Position numbers and translations under genes: made by a program. Shown piece by piece: positions 25,600 through 34,288 of a stretch of 64,000 nt of DNA; within the stretch, counting starts at the first letter, position 1, and every line of letters begins with the position of its first letter. The notes below the pieces were generated by a model that saw only the letters and a list, made by a program, of their open reading frames with translations, was not told the DNA's origin and did no database searches. This DNA is from Streptomyces griseoluteus. Its GTDB lineage: Bacteria; Actinomycetota; Actinomycetes; Streptomycetales; Streptomycetaceae. The stretch is taken from assembly GCF_004784465.1 (NCBI RefSeq), contig NZ_SRRU01000011.1, forward strand, positions 186,001-250,000, written 5' to 3'.

Positions 25600-26424
25600 T
25601 CAGGCCCCGCCCCGCTCGCGCGGAATCTTCAGCCCCGCCTCGATCGCCACCGGCAGCCGGTTCTCCGCCGGGGGCAGCGGGCAGGTGGCGAGGTCGGTGT
25701 AGGCGCAGGGGAGGTTCGCCGCCCGGTTGAAGTCGAGCACCACCGTGCCGTCGGCGGCGGGCGGGGCCAGGGAGAGCACCCGGTTCGCGGCGTACGTGGT
25801 GCGGCCGGAGGTCTCGTCGGTGAACAGCACCATCAGCCCGCCGGGCCCCTTGCCGGGGAACGCGGTCAGGGCCAGCGGGCGGCCCTCCAGCTCGAAGGTG
25901 ATCCGGCCGGGCGCGTCGTACACGTGCCGGAGGTCCTCCACGGCCGCGCCCACCGTGGTCGGGCGGGGCTCGGGGAAGGGCTCGTAGCGGCCCGTCACCA
26001 CCCAGCGCGGGTCCGGCGCGTAGGACGGCGTGCCCGCGAAGGCGGTGCGCAGCGGGGCGTCCGGGTGCCGGGGGCGGACGATGTCGTGGCCGCCGCGCTT
26101 GGCCACCTCGATCACCGCGTCCCCCCACACCGCCTCGACGCCGCCGCGCTCGGTGAGCACCCCGAAGAGGTGCTCACCGCGCACCGGTTCCCCGGCCACG
26201 GTGAGTTCCTCGCCCTCGTCCAGGGCCACGGTGACGCCCTCGGGGCCGGTGCGCCAGGAACCGGGGGCGTCGGGGAAGCGCCGGGGGTGCTCGTCCAGCC
26301 AGTTCAGGCTGGTCACCGCGAGGAAGCCGTGCGGGTCGGCGAGGTTCTCCTCGTGCGCCCGGTACCAGTCCAGCCAGGACTCGGTGAAGGCGTGGAGGTC
26401 CGTCGCGGGGGCGTGGGTGGTCAT
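25600..26424 (-). CDS. DUF1684 domain protein
   Basis: A 274-residue protein matching DUF1684: the N-terminal helix ESWLDWYRAHEENLADPHG, LAVTSLNWLDE, and the C-terminal signature VVLDFNRAANLPCAYTDLAT with CPLPPAENRLPVAIEAGLK. The catalytic function of the family is unknown; the fold is largely beta. It has no signal peptide or membrane segment. It lies 37 bp before an F420-type oxidoreductase on the same strand and could be co-transcribed. Confidence 0.88.
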   Translation of the reverse strand: MTTHAPATDLHAFTESWLDWYRAHEENLADPHGFLAVTSLNWLDEHPRRFPDAPGSWRTGPEGVTVALDEGEELTVAGEPVRGEHLFGVLTERGGVEAVWGDAVIEVAKRGGHDIVRPRHPDAPLRTAFAGTPSYAPDPRWVVTGRYEPFPEPRPTTVGAAVEDLRHVYDAPGRITFELEGRPLALTAFPGKGPGGLMVLFTDETSGRTTYAANRVLSLAPPAADGTVVLDFNRAANLPCAYTDLATCPLPPAENRLPVAIEAGLKIPRERGGA

Positions 26425-26461
26425 CGGTGCTCCTTCGTCGTCGTGCGGGAGGGGGGCGGGG

Positions 26462-27385
26462 TCAGTCCGCCAGTTCGCCGAGGAGGGCGTAGGTGCGCAG
26501 CCGGGACGCGTCTCCGGCGATCTCGGTACCGGTCAGGACCACCTCCGTCGCCCCCGCGTCCCGGTAGCGGCGCACCTCGGCGGCGACCGTCTTCTCGTCG
26601 CCGATCAGCGCCAGGTCGGCGGCCCGGCGGGCGCCGGAGAGTTCGAGGACCCTGGCGTAGGACGGGATCTGCTCGTAGAACGCGAGCTGCTCCGTGGCGG
26701 TCTCCCGTACGGCGTCCACGTCGTCGGTGACCACGCCGGGCACCAGGGCCACGATCCGGGGCGCGGGCCGCCCGGCGGCCTCGGCGGCCGCGTTGACCGC
26801 CGGGACGATGTCCCGTTCCAGCGCCCGTGGCCCGGCCAGGTACGGCAGGATGCCGTCGGCCAGTTCGCCGCTGACCCGCAGTGCCTGCGGACCCATCGCG
26901 GCGACCAGTACGGGTACGCCGTCCTCGGCGCCCGGGACGCGGGCCGGGACCGGGGTGGCGGCGGTGAGCAGTTCGCCGTGGAAGTCGGCCTCACCGTGCT
27001 CGGTGAGCTGGCGCAGCGCGGTGAGGAACTCGCGCAGCCGTGCGATGGGGCGCTCGAAGGGCAGACCGAAGCCGCCCTCGGTCAGCAGCTTGGTGCCGAG
27101 CGCCAGACCGAGGTGGTACCGGCCGTGGGTGGCCGCCTGGGCGGTCTGGGCCTGGCTGGAGACGAGCAGGGGGTGGCGGCCGAAGACCGGGATCGCGGAG
27201 GTACCCACCTGGAGTCCGGGTACCTCGCGGCCGACGATCGCGGCGAGCTGGGGCGAGTCCGCGCCGAAGGTCTGGCCGAACCAGGCGGACCGTACCCCCG
27301 CCGCCGCGGCCTCGCGGGCCTGGAGCACGGAAGCGTCGACCTGGTTCGCGGCGCCGGGCGTGTTGAGCGCTACTCCAACAGTCAT
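26462..27385 (-). CDS. LLM-class (F420-dependent type) flavin oxidoreductase
   Basis: A 307-residue TIM-barrel protein starting MTVGVALNTPGAANQ. Visible family features are RSAWFGQTFGADSPQ, TAATHGRY-like LAQAATHGRYHLGLALG and VLVAAMGPQALRVSGELADG, the latter typical of F420-binding luciferase-like enzymes in actinomycetes. It probably uses F420H2 or FMN to reduce an unknown substrate. The start is uncertain: ATG 27385 fits the family N-terminus, ATG 27418 adds 11 residues, and neither has a good ribosome site. Confidence 0.85.
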   Translation of the reverse strand: MTVGVALNTPGAANQVDASVLQAREAAAAGVRSAWFGQTFGADSPQLAAIVGREVPGLQVGTSAIPVFGRHPLLVSSQAQTAQAATHGRYHLGLALGTKLLTEGGFGLPFERPIARLREFLTALRQLTEHGEADFHGELLTAATPVPARVPGAEDGVPVLVAAMGPQALRVSGELADGILPYLAGPRALERDIVPAVNAAAEAAGRPAPRIVALVPGVVTDDVDAVRETATEQLAFYEQIPSYARVLELSGARRAADLALIGDEKTVAAEVRRYRDAGATEVVLTGTEIAGDASRLRTYALLGELAD

Positions 27386-27521
27386 GACAAGGAGAACGGC
27401 CCGCCCCCGGGGCCGCATTCCGGTCCATGTGTGACAGGTTCTTTGCGGGTGTGTGTGGGCCCGTCACCCGTACGGCGGTGCGGCACGGTTCGCTGAGGGG
27501 GTTCAGGGAACTCGGGGGCGC

Positions 27522-27986
27522 ATGATTCACAGCATCCTGCGCGGCGGCGCGGCGGGCGCCGCCGGGACCACCGCCCTCAACGCCGCCACCTACGCCGACA
27601 TGGCCCTGCGGGGCAGGTCCGCCAGTGACGTGCCCGCCGAGGCCGCCGGCAAGCTCGTCGAGGACGTGGGCCTGCATGTCGGCGGGACCGGGGAGCAGCG
27701 GTCGAACCGGCTGTCCGCGCTCGGGGCGCTGAGCGGCATCGGCGTGGGCGTCGCCACCGGCGTGGTCGTCTCCCTGGCACACCGCGCCGGTGCCCGGGTG
27801 CCGTGGTGGCTGGGGAGCCTGGCGACCGGCGTCCTCGCCATGGCGGCCACGGACGCCTCCATGACGCGGCTCGGTGTCACCGACCCCCGGACGTGGTCTC
27901 CCACGGACTGGGTGTCCGACCTGGTGCCCCACCTGGTCTTCGGCGCCGTCACCTACGGGGTGGTGGCGGGCGACGGCCACCGCTGA
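27522..27986 (+). CDS. integral membrane protein of unknown function
   Basis: A 154-residue protein beginning MIHSILRGGAAGAAGTTALNAATYADMALRG. Three to four hydrophobic segments are seen: a first Gly/Ala-rich segment (about 5-25), one near 72-92 (GIGVGVATGVVVSLAH), one near 97-113 and one at the C-terminus (DLVPHLVFGAVTYGVVAG). The Gly/Ala-rich helices suggest packed helices. No family named. It stands alone, divergent from the oxidoreductase. Confidence 0.65.
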   Translation: MIHSILRGGAAGAAGTTALNAATYADMALRGRSASDVPAEAAGKLVEDVGLHVGGTGEQRSNRLSALGALSGIGVGVATGVVVSLAHRAGARVPWWLGSLATGVLAMAATDASMTRLGVTDPRTWSPTDWVSDLVPHLVFGAVTYGVVAGDGHR

Positions 27987-28153
27987 CGCTTCGCCGCGCC
28001 CCGTGCCGGCCGTGGCCGGTCGTTCGCGCATGTGCAGAACGGCCGTGCGGCAGGCATGACCCGCAACCTCTCCCCAGGGCCTAGCCGTTAAGTGAGCCAA
28101 AGGCCCAAGGTTTCGCAACCATGACGCGGTCGCCACCGCGCTCACGGAGTGAC

Positions 28154-28408
28154 ATGAGAGACGACCGGGACGACAGGGACCCGCGCGACAACCGCCGCCC
28201 ACCCCCGCGCGGCGTGATCCACTGGCTGCCGCCGCACCGGCCCGACCAGGAGTGCCCCTGGTGCCGGCTGCTCCTGTCGGCCGCCGAGCCCCCCGAGCCC
28301 CCGCCCGACCCGGTCCCGCACCTCGCCGCCCGCCTCAGAACCGTGATGGTGGCCTTCTCCGCCCTGGTCACCCTCGTGGCCGCCCTGGTCACCGTCTGGC
28401 GCACCTGA
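28154..28408 (+). CDS. small protein with CxxC motif and C-terminal membrane helix
   Basis: An 84-residue protein with a GGAG site 6 nt before ATG 28154. The N-terminal half is charged and Pro/Arg-rich and holds ECPWCRLL, a possible metal or redox CxxC. The C-terminus has a single hydrophobic helix, VMVAFSALVTLVAALVTVW. It is probably a tail-anchored membrane protein. Function unknown. It ends 8 bp from the convergent DevS-like gene. Confidence 0.6.
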   Translation: MRDDRDDRDPRDNRRPPPRGVIHWLPPHRPDQECPWCRLLLSAAEPPEPPPDPVPHLAARLRTVMVAFSALVTLVAALVTVWRT

Positions 28409-28416
28409 CCTCCGGC

Positions 28417-30147
28417 TCACGCGCCCTCGGGCAGCGGCACCGACCACACCAGCACCGCGCCCCCGCCCTCCGCGCCGCCCAACTCCAGCCGGCCGCCGAG
28501 CTGTTCGGCACGCTCGGCCATGTTGCGCAGTCCGCTGCGCCGCCCGCCGGACGGGATGCCCACCCCGTCGTCCGACACCCGCAGCACCACCTCACGCCCG
28601 TCGGTCGTCAGCACCACCTCGACCGCGTGCGCGCGGGCATGCCGGGCCACATTGGTCAGCGCCTCCGACAGTACGGCCACCACCTGGTCGGCGATCCGCA
28701 GCGGCACGTCGGTGTCGATCAGCCCCTCCATCCGCACACCGGGCGCGAAGCCCAGCACCGGCGCCGCCTCACCGGCCCCCCGCACGATCCGCGCCCGCAG
28801 CCCGCTGCCCGCACCGCCCTCGCGGGCCCTCAGCCCGAAGATGGTCGAGCGGATGATCTTGATGGTCTCGTCCAGGTCGTCCACCGCCCGCAGCACCCGG
28901 TCGGCAGCCTTGGGGTGCTCGATGAAACGGCCCGCGCTCTGCAGTGTCATCCCGGTGGCGAACAGCCGCTGGATCGCCAGGTCGTGCAGATCGCGCGCGA
29001 TCCGGTCGCGCTCCTCCAGCAGGGCCAACTGCTGTGCGTCCTGGCGGCGTTCGGCCAGCTCCATGGCGATGGCCGCCTGTGCGGCGAATCCCTGGAGCAT
29101 CTGGGTCTCCTTGTCGGAGAACACCGGCCGCCCCGCCTCGCGCACCAGGAGCACCACGCCCCGCGCGCCCACCTCGCCGGTGCCGATCGGCACCGCCACC
29201 GCCGGGCCCAGCCCGAGGAACCGGGGCGGCTCGGCGGTGATCCGGTCGTCGCGGGTGATGTCGGCACTGGTGACCGGCGCGGCCGTGGAGTACGCGAGCC
29301 CCATCAGCCCCTCGTGCAGCGGCAGCACCAGACCCCGGTGCGCGTCGGCGCCCTCGCCCACCGCGATCTCCACCCGGAGCGAGGGGGCGTCCGCCATCGG
29401 CACGGCCACCTCCGCCAGCGCCGACCCGGTGATGTCACGGGCCCGCTCGGCGATCAGATCCAGCGCCTCGGAGCGCTCACTGCCCGGCATCAGCCGGTGC
29501 GTGATCTCGGCGTTCGCCAGCAGCCACCGCTCGCGCAGCCGGGAGTCCTCGTACAGACGGGCATTGTCGATGGCCACCCCGGCCGCCACCGCCAGTGTGG
29601 ACAGGACCGACTCGTCCTCCTCGTCGAACTCCAGGCCGCCGCGCTTCTCGGTCAGGTACAGATTCCCGAACACCTGGCCCCGCACCCGGATCGGCACCCC
29701 GAGGAAGCTCTGCATCGGCGGATGGTCGGGCGGGAAACCGTAGGACGCCGGGTGCTCGGAGATCTTCGACAGGCGCAGGGGCTCCGGGTGCCGGATCAGC
29801 TCGCCGAGGATGCCGTGGCCCTGCGGATACGGGCCGATCCTGGTGATCGTCTCGTCGGAGACGCCGACCGTGTGGAACGCGGACAGGGTGCGGCCGTCCG
29901 GTCCGATCACGCCGAGCGCGGCGTACTCGGCGTCCACCAGCGCGGCCGCCGCCTCCACGATCGAGTGCAGCGCCTGCTCCAGGTCCAGTTCCCGGCCGAC
30001 GCTCAGCACCGCCTCCAGCAGGCTGTGCACCCGGTCCCTGGTGCCGCGGGCCGCGTCGATCCGCGCCTGCAACTCCTCCAGCAGCTCGTCCAGCTTCAGT
30101 TGCGGCAGCAGCACGCGTGGCTCTCGTGGCTCTCTGGGGCTTGCCAC
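28417..30147 (-). CDS. DevS/DosS-like sensor histidine kinase (GAF-GAF-HisKA_3-HATPase)
   Basis: A 576-residue cytosolic kinase; I chose GTG 30147 (GGAGG 6 nt upstream), with GTG 30150 one codon earlier as the alternative. GAF-A is about 45-195 and includes HPPMQSFLGVPIRVR, the region that holds the heme ligand in mycobacterial DevS. GAF-B is about 225-365. The phosphoacceptor is H388 in RIARDLHDLAIQR, followed by an ATPase domain with EALTNVARHA, DDGVGIP and SGLRNMAERA. Mycobacterial DevS and Streptomyces OsdK sense O2, NO or CO. The matching DevR-like regulator is encoded at 33591, with stress genes between. Heme binding here is inference. Confidence 0.93.
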   Translation of the reverse strand: MASPREPREPRVLLPQLKLDELLEELQARIDAARGTRDRVHSLLEAVLSVGRELDLEQALHSIVEAAAALVDAEYAALGVIGPDGRTLSAFHTVGVSDETITRIGPYPQGHGILGELIRHPEPLRLSKISEHPASYGFPPDHPPMQSFLGVPIRVRGQVFGNLYLTEKRGGLEFDEEDESVLSTLAVAAGVAIDNARLYEDSRLRERWLLANAEITHRLMPGSERSEALDLIAERARDITGSALAEVAVPMADAPSLRVEIAVGEGADAHRGLVLPLHEGLMGLAYSTAAPVTSADITRDDRITAEPPRFLGLGPAVAVPIGTGEVGARGVVLLVREAGRPVFSDKETQMLQGFAAQAAIAMELAERRQDAQQLALLEERDRIARDLHDLAIQRLFATGMTLQSAGRFIEHPKAADRVLRAVDDLDETIKIIRSTIFGLRAREGGAGSGLRARIVRGAGEAAPVLGFAPGVRMEGLIDTDVPLRIADQVVAVLSEALTNVARHARAHAVEVVLTTDGREVVLRVSDDGVGIPSGGRRSGLRNMAERAEQLGGRLELGGAEGGGAVLVWSVPLPEGA

Positions 30148-30344
30148 CACGGTCCTCCACCTCGGCTCGGCGCGCGAAGTCGGCACCAGTGGGTCGTCGA
30201 ATCCACCGTATCGGTCCCGCGTCCGGCCCGGTACGCGCGACCGGGGGGAGAGGGACCACGCGATGCGCATCCGGCCCGGCCCGGCGGATGCAGTCCGCCT
30301 CGGCGCCCCGGGACGGCATCCCGCGGGACGACAGAGGCGGCCGT

Positions 30345-31412
30345 TCACGGCATCGGGACGGCCACCTCGTGCCGGTCCGCGCCCAGCACCACCTTCAGCG
30401 CGCCGGTCTCGGCGGCGTGGCCGAACACCTCGTACGCCTCCGCCATGTGGTGCAGCGGGAAGGTGTGCGTCACCAGCTCCGCGGCCGGCAGCCGGCCCGC
30501 GGCCGCCATCCGCAGCAGGGCCGGGGTGGAGTACGTGTCCACCAGCCCCGTCGTGATGGTGACGTCCCTGATCCACAGGTTCTCCAGGTGCAGCGTCGCC
30601 GGGGAACCGTGGACGCCGACGTTGGCCACGTGCCCGCAGGGCCGCACCACCTGGGTGCACAGCTCGAAGCTCTCGGGCACGCCGACCGCCTCCACGGCCA
30701 CGTCCGCGCCGAGCCCGCCCGTGAGGTCGTCCACCAGCATCCGCGGGTCCTCCCCCGCGAAGGCGATGACATCCGCGCCCAGCCGCCGGGCCGCCTGCAG
30801 CCGGGTCCTGGCCAGGTCCACGACGATGATCCGCTCCGGGCCGTAGAGCCGGGCCGCGACCACGGCCGCCAGCCCGATCGGCCCGGCGCCCACGATCACC
30901 ACCGTGTCGCCCGCCCGGACCTGGCCGTTGAGCACGCCCACCTCGTACGCGGTCGGGAAGATGTCCGCCAGCAGCACCGCGACCTCGCTCGGCACGGCGG
31001 CCGGCAGCGGATGCACGGAGAGGTCGGCGAACGGGACCCGGACGTACTCGGCCTGCGCGCCGTCCACGAGGTGGCCGAGTATCCAGCCGCCCCCGCCGAG
31101 GCACTGGCCGTACCGGCCCTCCCGGCAGAAGCGGCACCGGCCGCACGACGTGATGCAGGAGACCAGCACGCGGTCGCCCGGCCGGACCGTGCGCACGTCG
31201 CTGCCCACGTCGACGATCTCGCCGACCGCCTCGTGGCCCAGCACGGTGCCGGGCGGCACCTCGGGCACGTCGCCCCTGAGGATGTGCAGGTCGGTCCCGC
31301 AGATGGACACGATGCCGACCCTGACGATCACGTCGGTCGGCTCCTTGATGCTGGGGTCCGGGACGTCCTCCCAGGACGCCTGGCCCGGTCCGTGAAAGAC
31401 GAAGCCCTTCAT
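30345..31412 (-). CDS. zinc-dependent alcohol dehydrogenase (threonine-dehydrogenase-like MDR)
   Basis: A 355-residue protein from ATG 31412 with GAGGAG upstream. Catalytic zinc ligands are C38 (SICGTD), H60/E61 (GHE) and the later conserved Asp/Glu. The structural zinc is held by C90, C93, C96 and C104. The NAD motif is VIVGAGPIGLAA near 172. The family oxidises alcohols or reduces aldehydes with NAD(P). It lies within the DevS/DevR/USP locus, matching the arrangement of the S. coelicolor dormancy region, so it may support redox balance under low oxygen. The substrate is unknown. Confidence 0.92.
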   Translation of the reverse strand: MKGFVFHGPGQASWEDVPDPSIKEPTDVIVRVGIVSICGTDLHILRGDVPEVPPGTVLGHEAVGEIVDVGSDVRTVRPGDRVLVSCITSCGRCRFCREGRYGQCLGGGGWILGHLVDGAQAEYVRVPFADLSVHPLPAAVPSEVAVLLADIFPTAYEVGVLNGQVRAGDTVVIVGAGPIGLAAVVAARLYGPERIIVVDLARTRLQAARRLGADVIAFAGEDPRMLVDDLTGGLGADVAVEAVGVPESFELCTQVVRPCGHVANVGVHGSPATLHLENLWIRDVTITTGLVDTYSTPALLRMAAAGRLPAAELVTHTFPLHHMAEAYEVFGHAAETGALKVVLGADRHEVAVPMP

Positions 31413-31520
31413 GACGCTCCTCATCTCGTCGGCCGGCCCGCTGCTGACCCCGCGCCTGCCGTCACGGCCAGGAACCGGCCCCTGCTTCCAGCTTCGCCGC
31501 CCCGGCGCTCACGCGCACGG

Positions 31521-31553
31521 GCCGCCCGGCCCACGTCCGACGGGCCGGGCGGC
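31521..31553 (-). terminator. perfect 12-bp hairpin at the end of a USP gene
   Basis: GCCGCCCGGCCC (31521-31532) and GGGCCGGGCGGC (31542-31553) pair perfectly around a 9-nt loop, abutting the stop codon of the upstream USP gene on the minus strand. It separates the USP gene from the alcohol dehydrogenase gene. Confidence 0.75.
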
Positions 31554-32407
31554 TACGCCGGTTCCGGGACCACCGCGACCGGGCAGGGGGCGCGGTGGAG
31601 CGCGCCGTGGGCGACCCGGCCGAGCTGGAGACCGAAGCCACCGTGCCGGGGATGGCCGCCGACCACCAGGAGGGTGGCGCCCCGCGCCGCCTCGACGAGG
31701 GCGTCACGGGTGGGGCCCTCCGGGGTACGGACGACCGTCGCCACCCCTTCCGGCACGTCCCGCAGGGCCTCGGCCACCACCTCCCGCGCGGCCTCCTCCG
31801 GGTCGCCCTCGCCCGCGTCGTGGCCGGTGAAGCCCGAGGGCCGCCGCCAGGCGCGTACCGCCTCCAGCGGGAGGCCGCGCAGTGCGGCCTCCTCGGCCGC
31901 GAACCGGACGGCGGCCGCGTCCCGCGGTTTGTCGCCGACCGCCAGCACGATCCGCGGTGAGCCGCCGGGCACCTCGTCCTCCGGGCCGTCGCGCAGCACG
32001 AACACCGGGCAGTGCGCGTGCCCGGCGACCGTCAGGCTGACCGAGCCGAGCAGCGCCTCGGTGAACCCGCTGCGGCCCCGGCTGCCCAGCACCACAGCGC
32101 GGGCGGTGCTGCTCTCCCGGACCAGCGCGTACTCCGGTTCGCCGGCCAGCACGTCGGTGGTGACCTCCACACCGGGCCGGCGCGACCGGGCGCGGGCCTC
32201 GGCGGTGCCGACCACGTCCCTGGCCATGACCTCCTCGACGGGGCGGTTCAGCTCCTGGGCGATCAGCTCGCCCTCGTAGCGCTCCCAGAGCGAGGCGTAC
32301 ACCAGGCGCAGCGGCGCCCCGCGCAGAGCGGCCTCCTCGGCGCCCCAGTCCACGGCGCGCAGGCTGGGCGCGGAACCGTCCACACCGACCACGATCGGCT
32401 CGTCCAT
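31553..32407 (-). CDS. universal stress protein, two USP domains
   Basis: A 284-residue protein from ATG 32407 (GGAGA upstream; a GTG four codons earlier is possible). Domain 1 (about 1-140) starts PIVVGVDGSAPSLRAVDWG and has the ATP-binding signature LGSRGRSGFTEALLGSVS. Domain 2 (about 150-284) starts RIVLAVGDKPRDAAAVRFA and has a less canonical loop VVGGHPRHGGFGLQLGRVA. Tandem USPs accumulate in hypoxia, stationary phase or stress and bind ATP. It is 17 bp after another tandem USP gene and probably in one operon with it under the DevR-like regulator. Confidence 0.93.
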   Translation of the reverse strand: MDEPIVVGVDGSAPSLRAVDWGAEEAALRGAPLRLVYASLWERYEGELIAQELNRPVEEVMARDVVGTAEARARSRRPGVEVTTDVLAGEPEYALVRESSTARAVVLGSRGRSGFTEALLGSVSLTVAGHAHCPVFVLRDGPEDEVPGGSPRIVLAVGDKPRDAAAVRFAAEEAALRGLPLEAVRAWRRPSGFTGHDAGEGDPEEAAREVVAEALRDVPEGVATVVRTPEGPTRDALVEAARGATLLVVGGHPRHGGFGLQLGRVAHGALHRAPCPVAVVPEPA

Positions 32408-32424
32408 CGGGTTCTCCACTTCGG

Positions 32425-33351
32425 TCAGGCGTGCGGGACGACGGCGACGGGGGCGGGGGAGTGGTGCAGCACGGCGTGCGCGACATGCCCGAGGTGAGCG
32501 CCGAGCCGGGCCGTGCGCACCCGGCGGCCCACCACGACCAGGCAGGCGTCGCGGGAGGCATCCACCAGCACCGACCCGGCGCTGCCCTCCACGGCCGCCT
32601 CGGCCACGTCGACGTCCGGGAACGACTCCCGCCAGGGCTCGAGGGCCCGGCCGAGCATGAACGCGTTGCGCGGCTCCAGCGCCTCCTCGACGACCGGAGG
32701 CGCCTCCGCCTCGTAGGCGTAACCGGGGCTGTTGTACGAGGGCGCGGGCTGCGGCGTCCAGGCGTACACCACCCGCAGCGGGGCGCCGCGCAGCGCTGCC
32801 GCGCCGAGGGCGAACTCCAGCAGGGCCGCGTCGGGCGCGCTGATGTCCAGGCCCAGCACCACCGGCCGGAACGGCGTCGCGGCCGACGGGATGCCCGTGG
32901 GGTCCGGCCCGTGCTCGTCGGCGGCCTGCTCACCCGCTCTGACCAGCACCACCGGGCAGTCGGCGTGGCCGGAGACCGCCAGGCCGACCGAGCCCACGAT
33001 GAAACCGTGCAGCCCGCCCAGGCCGCGCGAGCCGAGCGCCAGCAGCTCGCAGGTCCCGGCGGCCTCGCACAGCACGTCCACCGGGTCGCCGGTGCGTCGT
33101 TCGGTGATCACCTCCAGGCCGGGATGGCGCAGCCGCAGCCCCTCCGCGCTCTCGTCCGGCGCCCGCTCGATCCAGTCCTGCTGGGCCTCGGCACCCAGCA
33201 GCGGGGCCTGTGCCATCGGGTCCGGCAGCGGCTCCCACACCTGCACGAGCCGCAGCGGCAGCCCGCGCAGTACCGCCTCGCGCGCCGCCCACTCGACGGC
33301 GGCCCGGCTCTCGGCGGAGCCGTCCAGTCCCGCGGTCACGGTTCGGGGCAT
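32425..33351 (-). CDS. universal stress protein, two USP domains
   Basis: A 308-residue protein from ATG 33351 with GGGAGG upstream. Domain 1 (about 1-145) begins MPRTVTAGLDGSAESRAAVEW and carries LALGSRGLGGLHGFIVGSVG, a full ATP loop. Domain 2 (about 165-308) begins RPVVLGLDISAPDAALLEFA, where the usual DGS is DIS, and ends VVVGRRVRTARLGAHLGHVAHAVLHHSPAPVAVVP. It is the first gene of the minus-strand USP pair and divergent from the DevR-like regulator gene, with several palindromes between them. Confidence 0.93.
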   Translation of the reverse strand: MPRTVTAGLDGSAESRAAVEWAAREAVLRGLPLRLVQVWEPLPDPMAQAPLLGAEAQQDWIERAPDESAEGLRLRHPGLEVITERRTGDPVDVLCEAAGTCELLALGSRGLGGLHGFIVGSVGLAVSGHADCPVVLVRAGEQAADEHGPDPTGIPSAATPFRPVVLGLDISAPDAALLEFALGAAALRGAPLRVVYAWTPQPAPSYNSPGYAYEAEAPPVVEEALEPRNAFMLGRALEPWRESFPDVDVAEAAVEGSAGSVLVDASRDACLVVVGRRVRTARLGAHLGHVAHAVLHHSPAPVAVVPHA

Positions 33352-33400
33352 CGCCTGCACCTCCCTGGCTCGTGCGGGGCTCTTACGGCCCAGCGCATCC

Positions 33401-33477
33401 GGGCCGTACGGGGCCCACCCACCAGCCTGACCGCAACCGGCCCTCCGGGCCACGGCCACAGGTCCCTCCGGGGGACC
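33401..33477. promoter_or_regulatory. cluster of palindromes in USP / DevR-like divergent control region
   Basis: Three inverted repeats lie in 80 bp: GGGCCGTACGGGGCCC (33401-33416, one unpaired G), GGCCC-TCC-GGGCC (33439-33451) and GGTCCC-TCCGG-GGGACC (33461-33477). The last two share the CCCTCCGGG core, 22 bp apart. DevR/OsdR-type regulators bind GC-rich palindromes with GGnC/GnCC halves, so these are candidate sites for the adjacent regulator. The assignment is inference. Confidence 0.5.
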
Positions 33478-33590
33478 GGGAGTCGCACCACCAGGTCCGG
33501 TCGGCCCTAGTCTGGGTGTCGTGGACCGGCGATGATCCTGCCGGTGGGCCGTCCGCCGCGCCTGTCGGCCCAGGGGAACGAAAGGCCGCC

Positions 33591-34280
33591 ATGCCCGAGA
33601 CACGCACCTTCACGGAGCAGGACCCCGTCCGGGTCTTCCTGCTGGACGACCACGAGGTCGTCCGCCGGGGCCTCGTCGACCTGCTGGACTCCGAACCCGA
33701 CATCGCCGTGGTCGGCGAGGCCGACACCGCCGCGCACGCCCTTGCCCGCGGCCCCGCGCTGCGCCCGCACGTCGCCGTCCTCGACGTGCGCCTCCCCGAC
33801 GGCGACGGCATCACCGTCTGCCGGGAACTGCGCGACCGCGTGCCGGGCCTGGCCTGCCTGATGCTGACCTCCTTCGACGACGAGGACGCCCTGCTCGACG
33901 CGATCATGGCGGGGGCCGCCGGATATGTGCTGAAGCAGATCAAGGGCTCCGACCTGGTCTCCGCGGTGCGCACGGTCGCCTCCGGGCAGTCGATGCTGGA
34001 CCCCGCGACCACCGCCCGGCTGCTGCGCTCGCTGCGCGCCGACCCCGCCGGGACCGCGCCCGCGCTGCCGCCCGAGCTGGAGGCCCTCTCGCCCCGCGAG
34101 CGGGACGTCCTGGCCCTGATCGGGGACGGCCTGACCAACCGGGAGATCGGCAAGCGGCTCTACCTCTCCGAGAAGACGGTCAAGAACCACATCTCCCGCC
34201 TGCTCGCCAAGCTCGGCGTCCAGCGCCGGGTCCAGGCGGCGGTGCTCGCCTCGCAGCTCGACCCCCACCAGCCGCGCTGA
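33591..34280 (+). CDS. DevR/OsdR-like NarL-family response regulator
   Basis: A 229-residue protein from ATG 33591. The receiver domain (about 12-130) has acidic pocket D19/D20, phosphoacceptor D65 in VLDVRLPDGDG, T93 and K115. The LuxR-type helix-turn-helix (about 163-222) reads LSPRERDVLALIGDGLTNRE then SEKTVKNHISRLLAKLGVQR, very close in style to DevR. The sensor kinase at 28417-30147 is its likely partner, although the genes are 3.4 kb apart with stress genes between. Regulators of this type switch on dormancy and low-oxygen genes, USPs included. Confidence 0.93.
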   Translation: MPETRTFTEQDPVRVFLLDDHEVVRRGLVDLLDSEPDIAVVGEADTAAHALARGPALRPHVAVLDVRLPDGDGITVCRELRDRVPGLACLMLTSFDDEDALLDAIMAGAAGYVLKQIKGSDLVSAVRTVASGQSMLDPATTARLLRSLRADPAGTAPALPPELEALSPRERDVLALIGDGLTNREIGKRLYLSEKTVKNHISRLLAKLGVQRRVQAAVLASQLDPHQPR

Positions 34281-34288
34281 GCGGGGGC

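Noticed and set aside
31519..31532. GGGCCG-CC-CGGCCC as a DevR-like box before the alcohol dehydrogenase
   Set aside because: It is almost entirely the left arm of the perfect 12-bp terminator hairpin of the USP gene.
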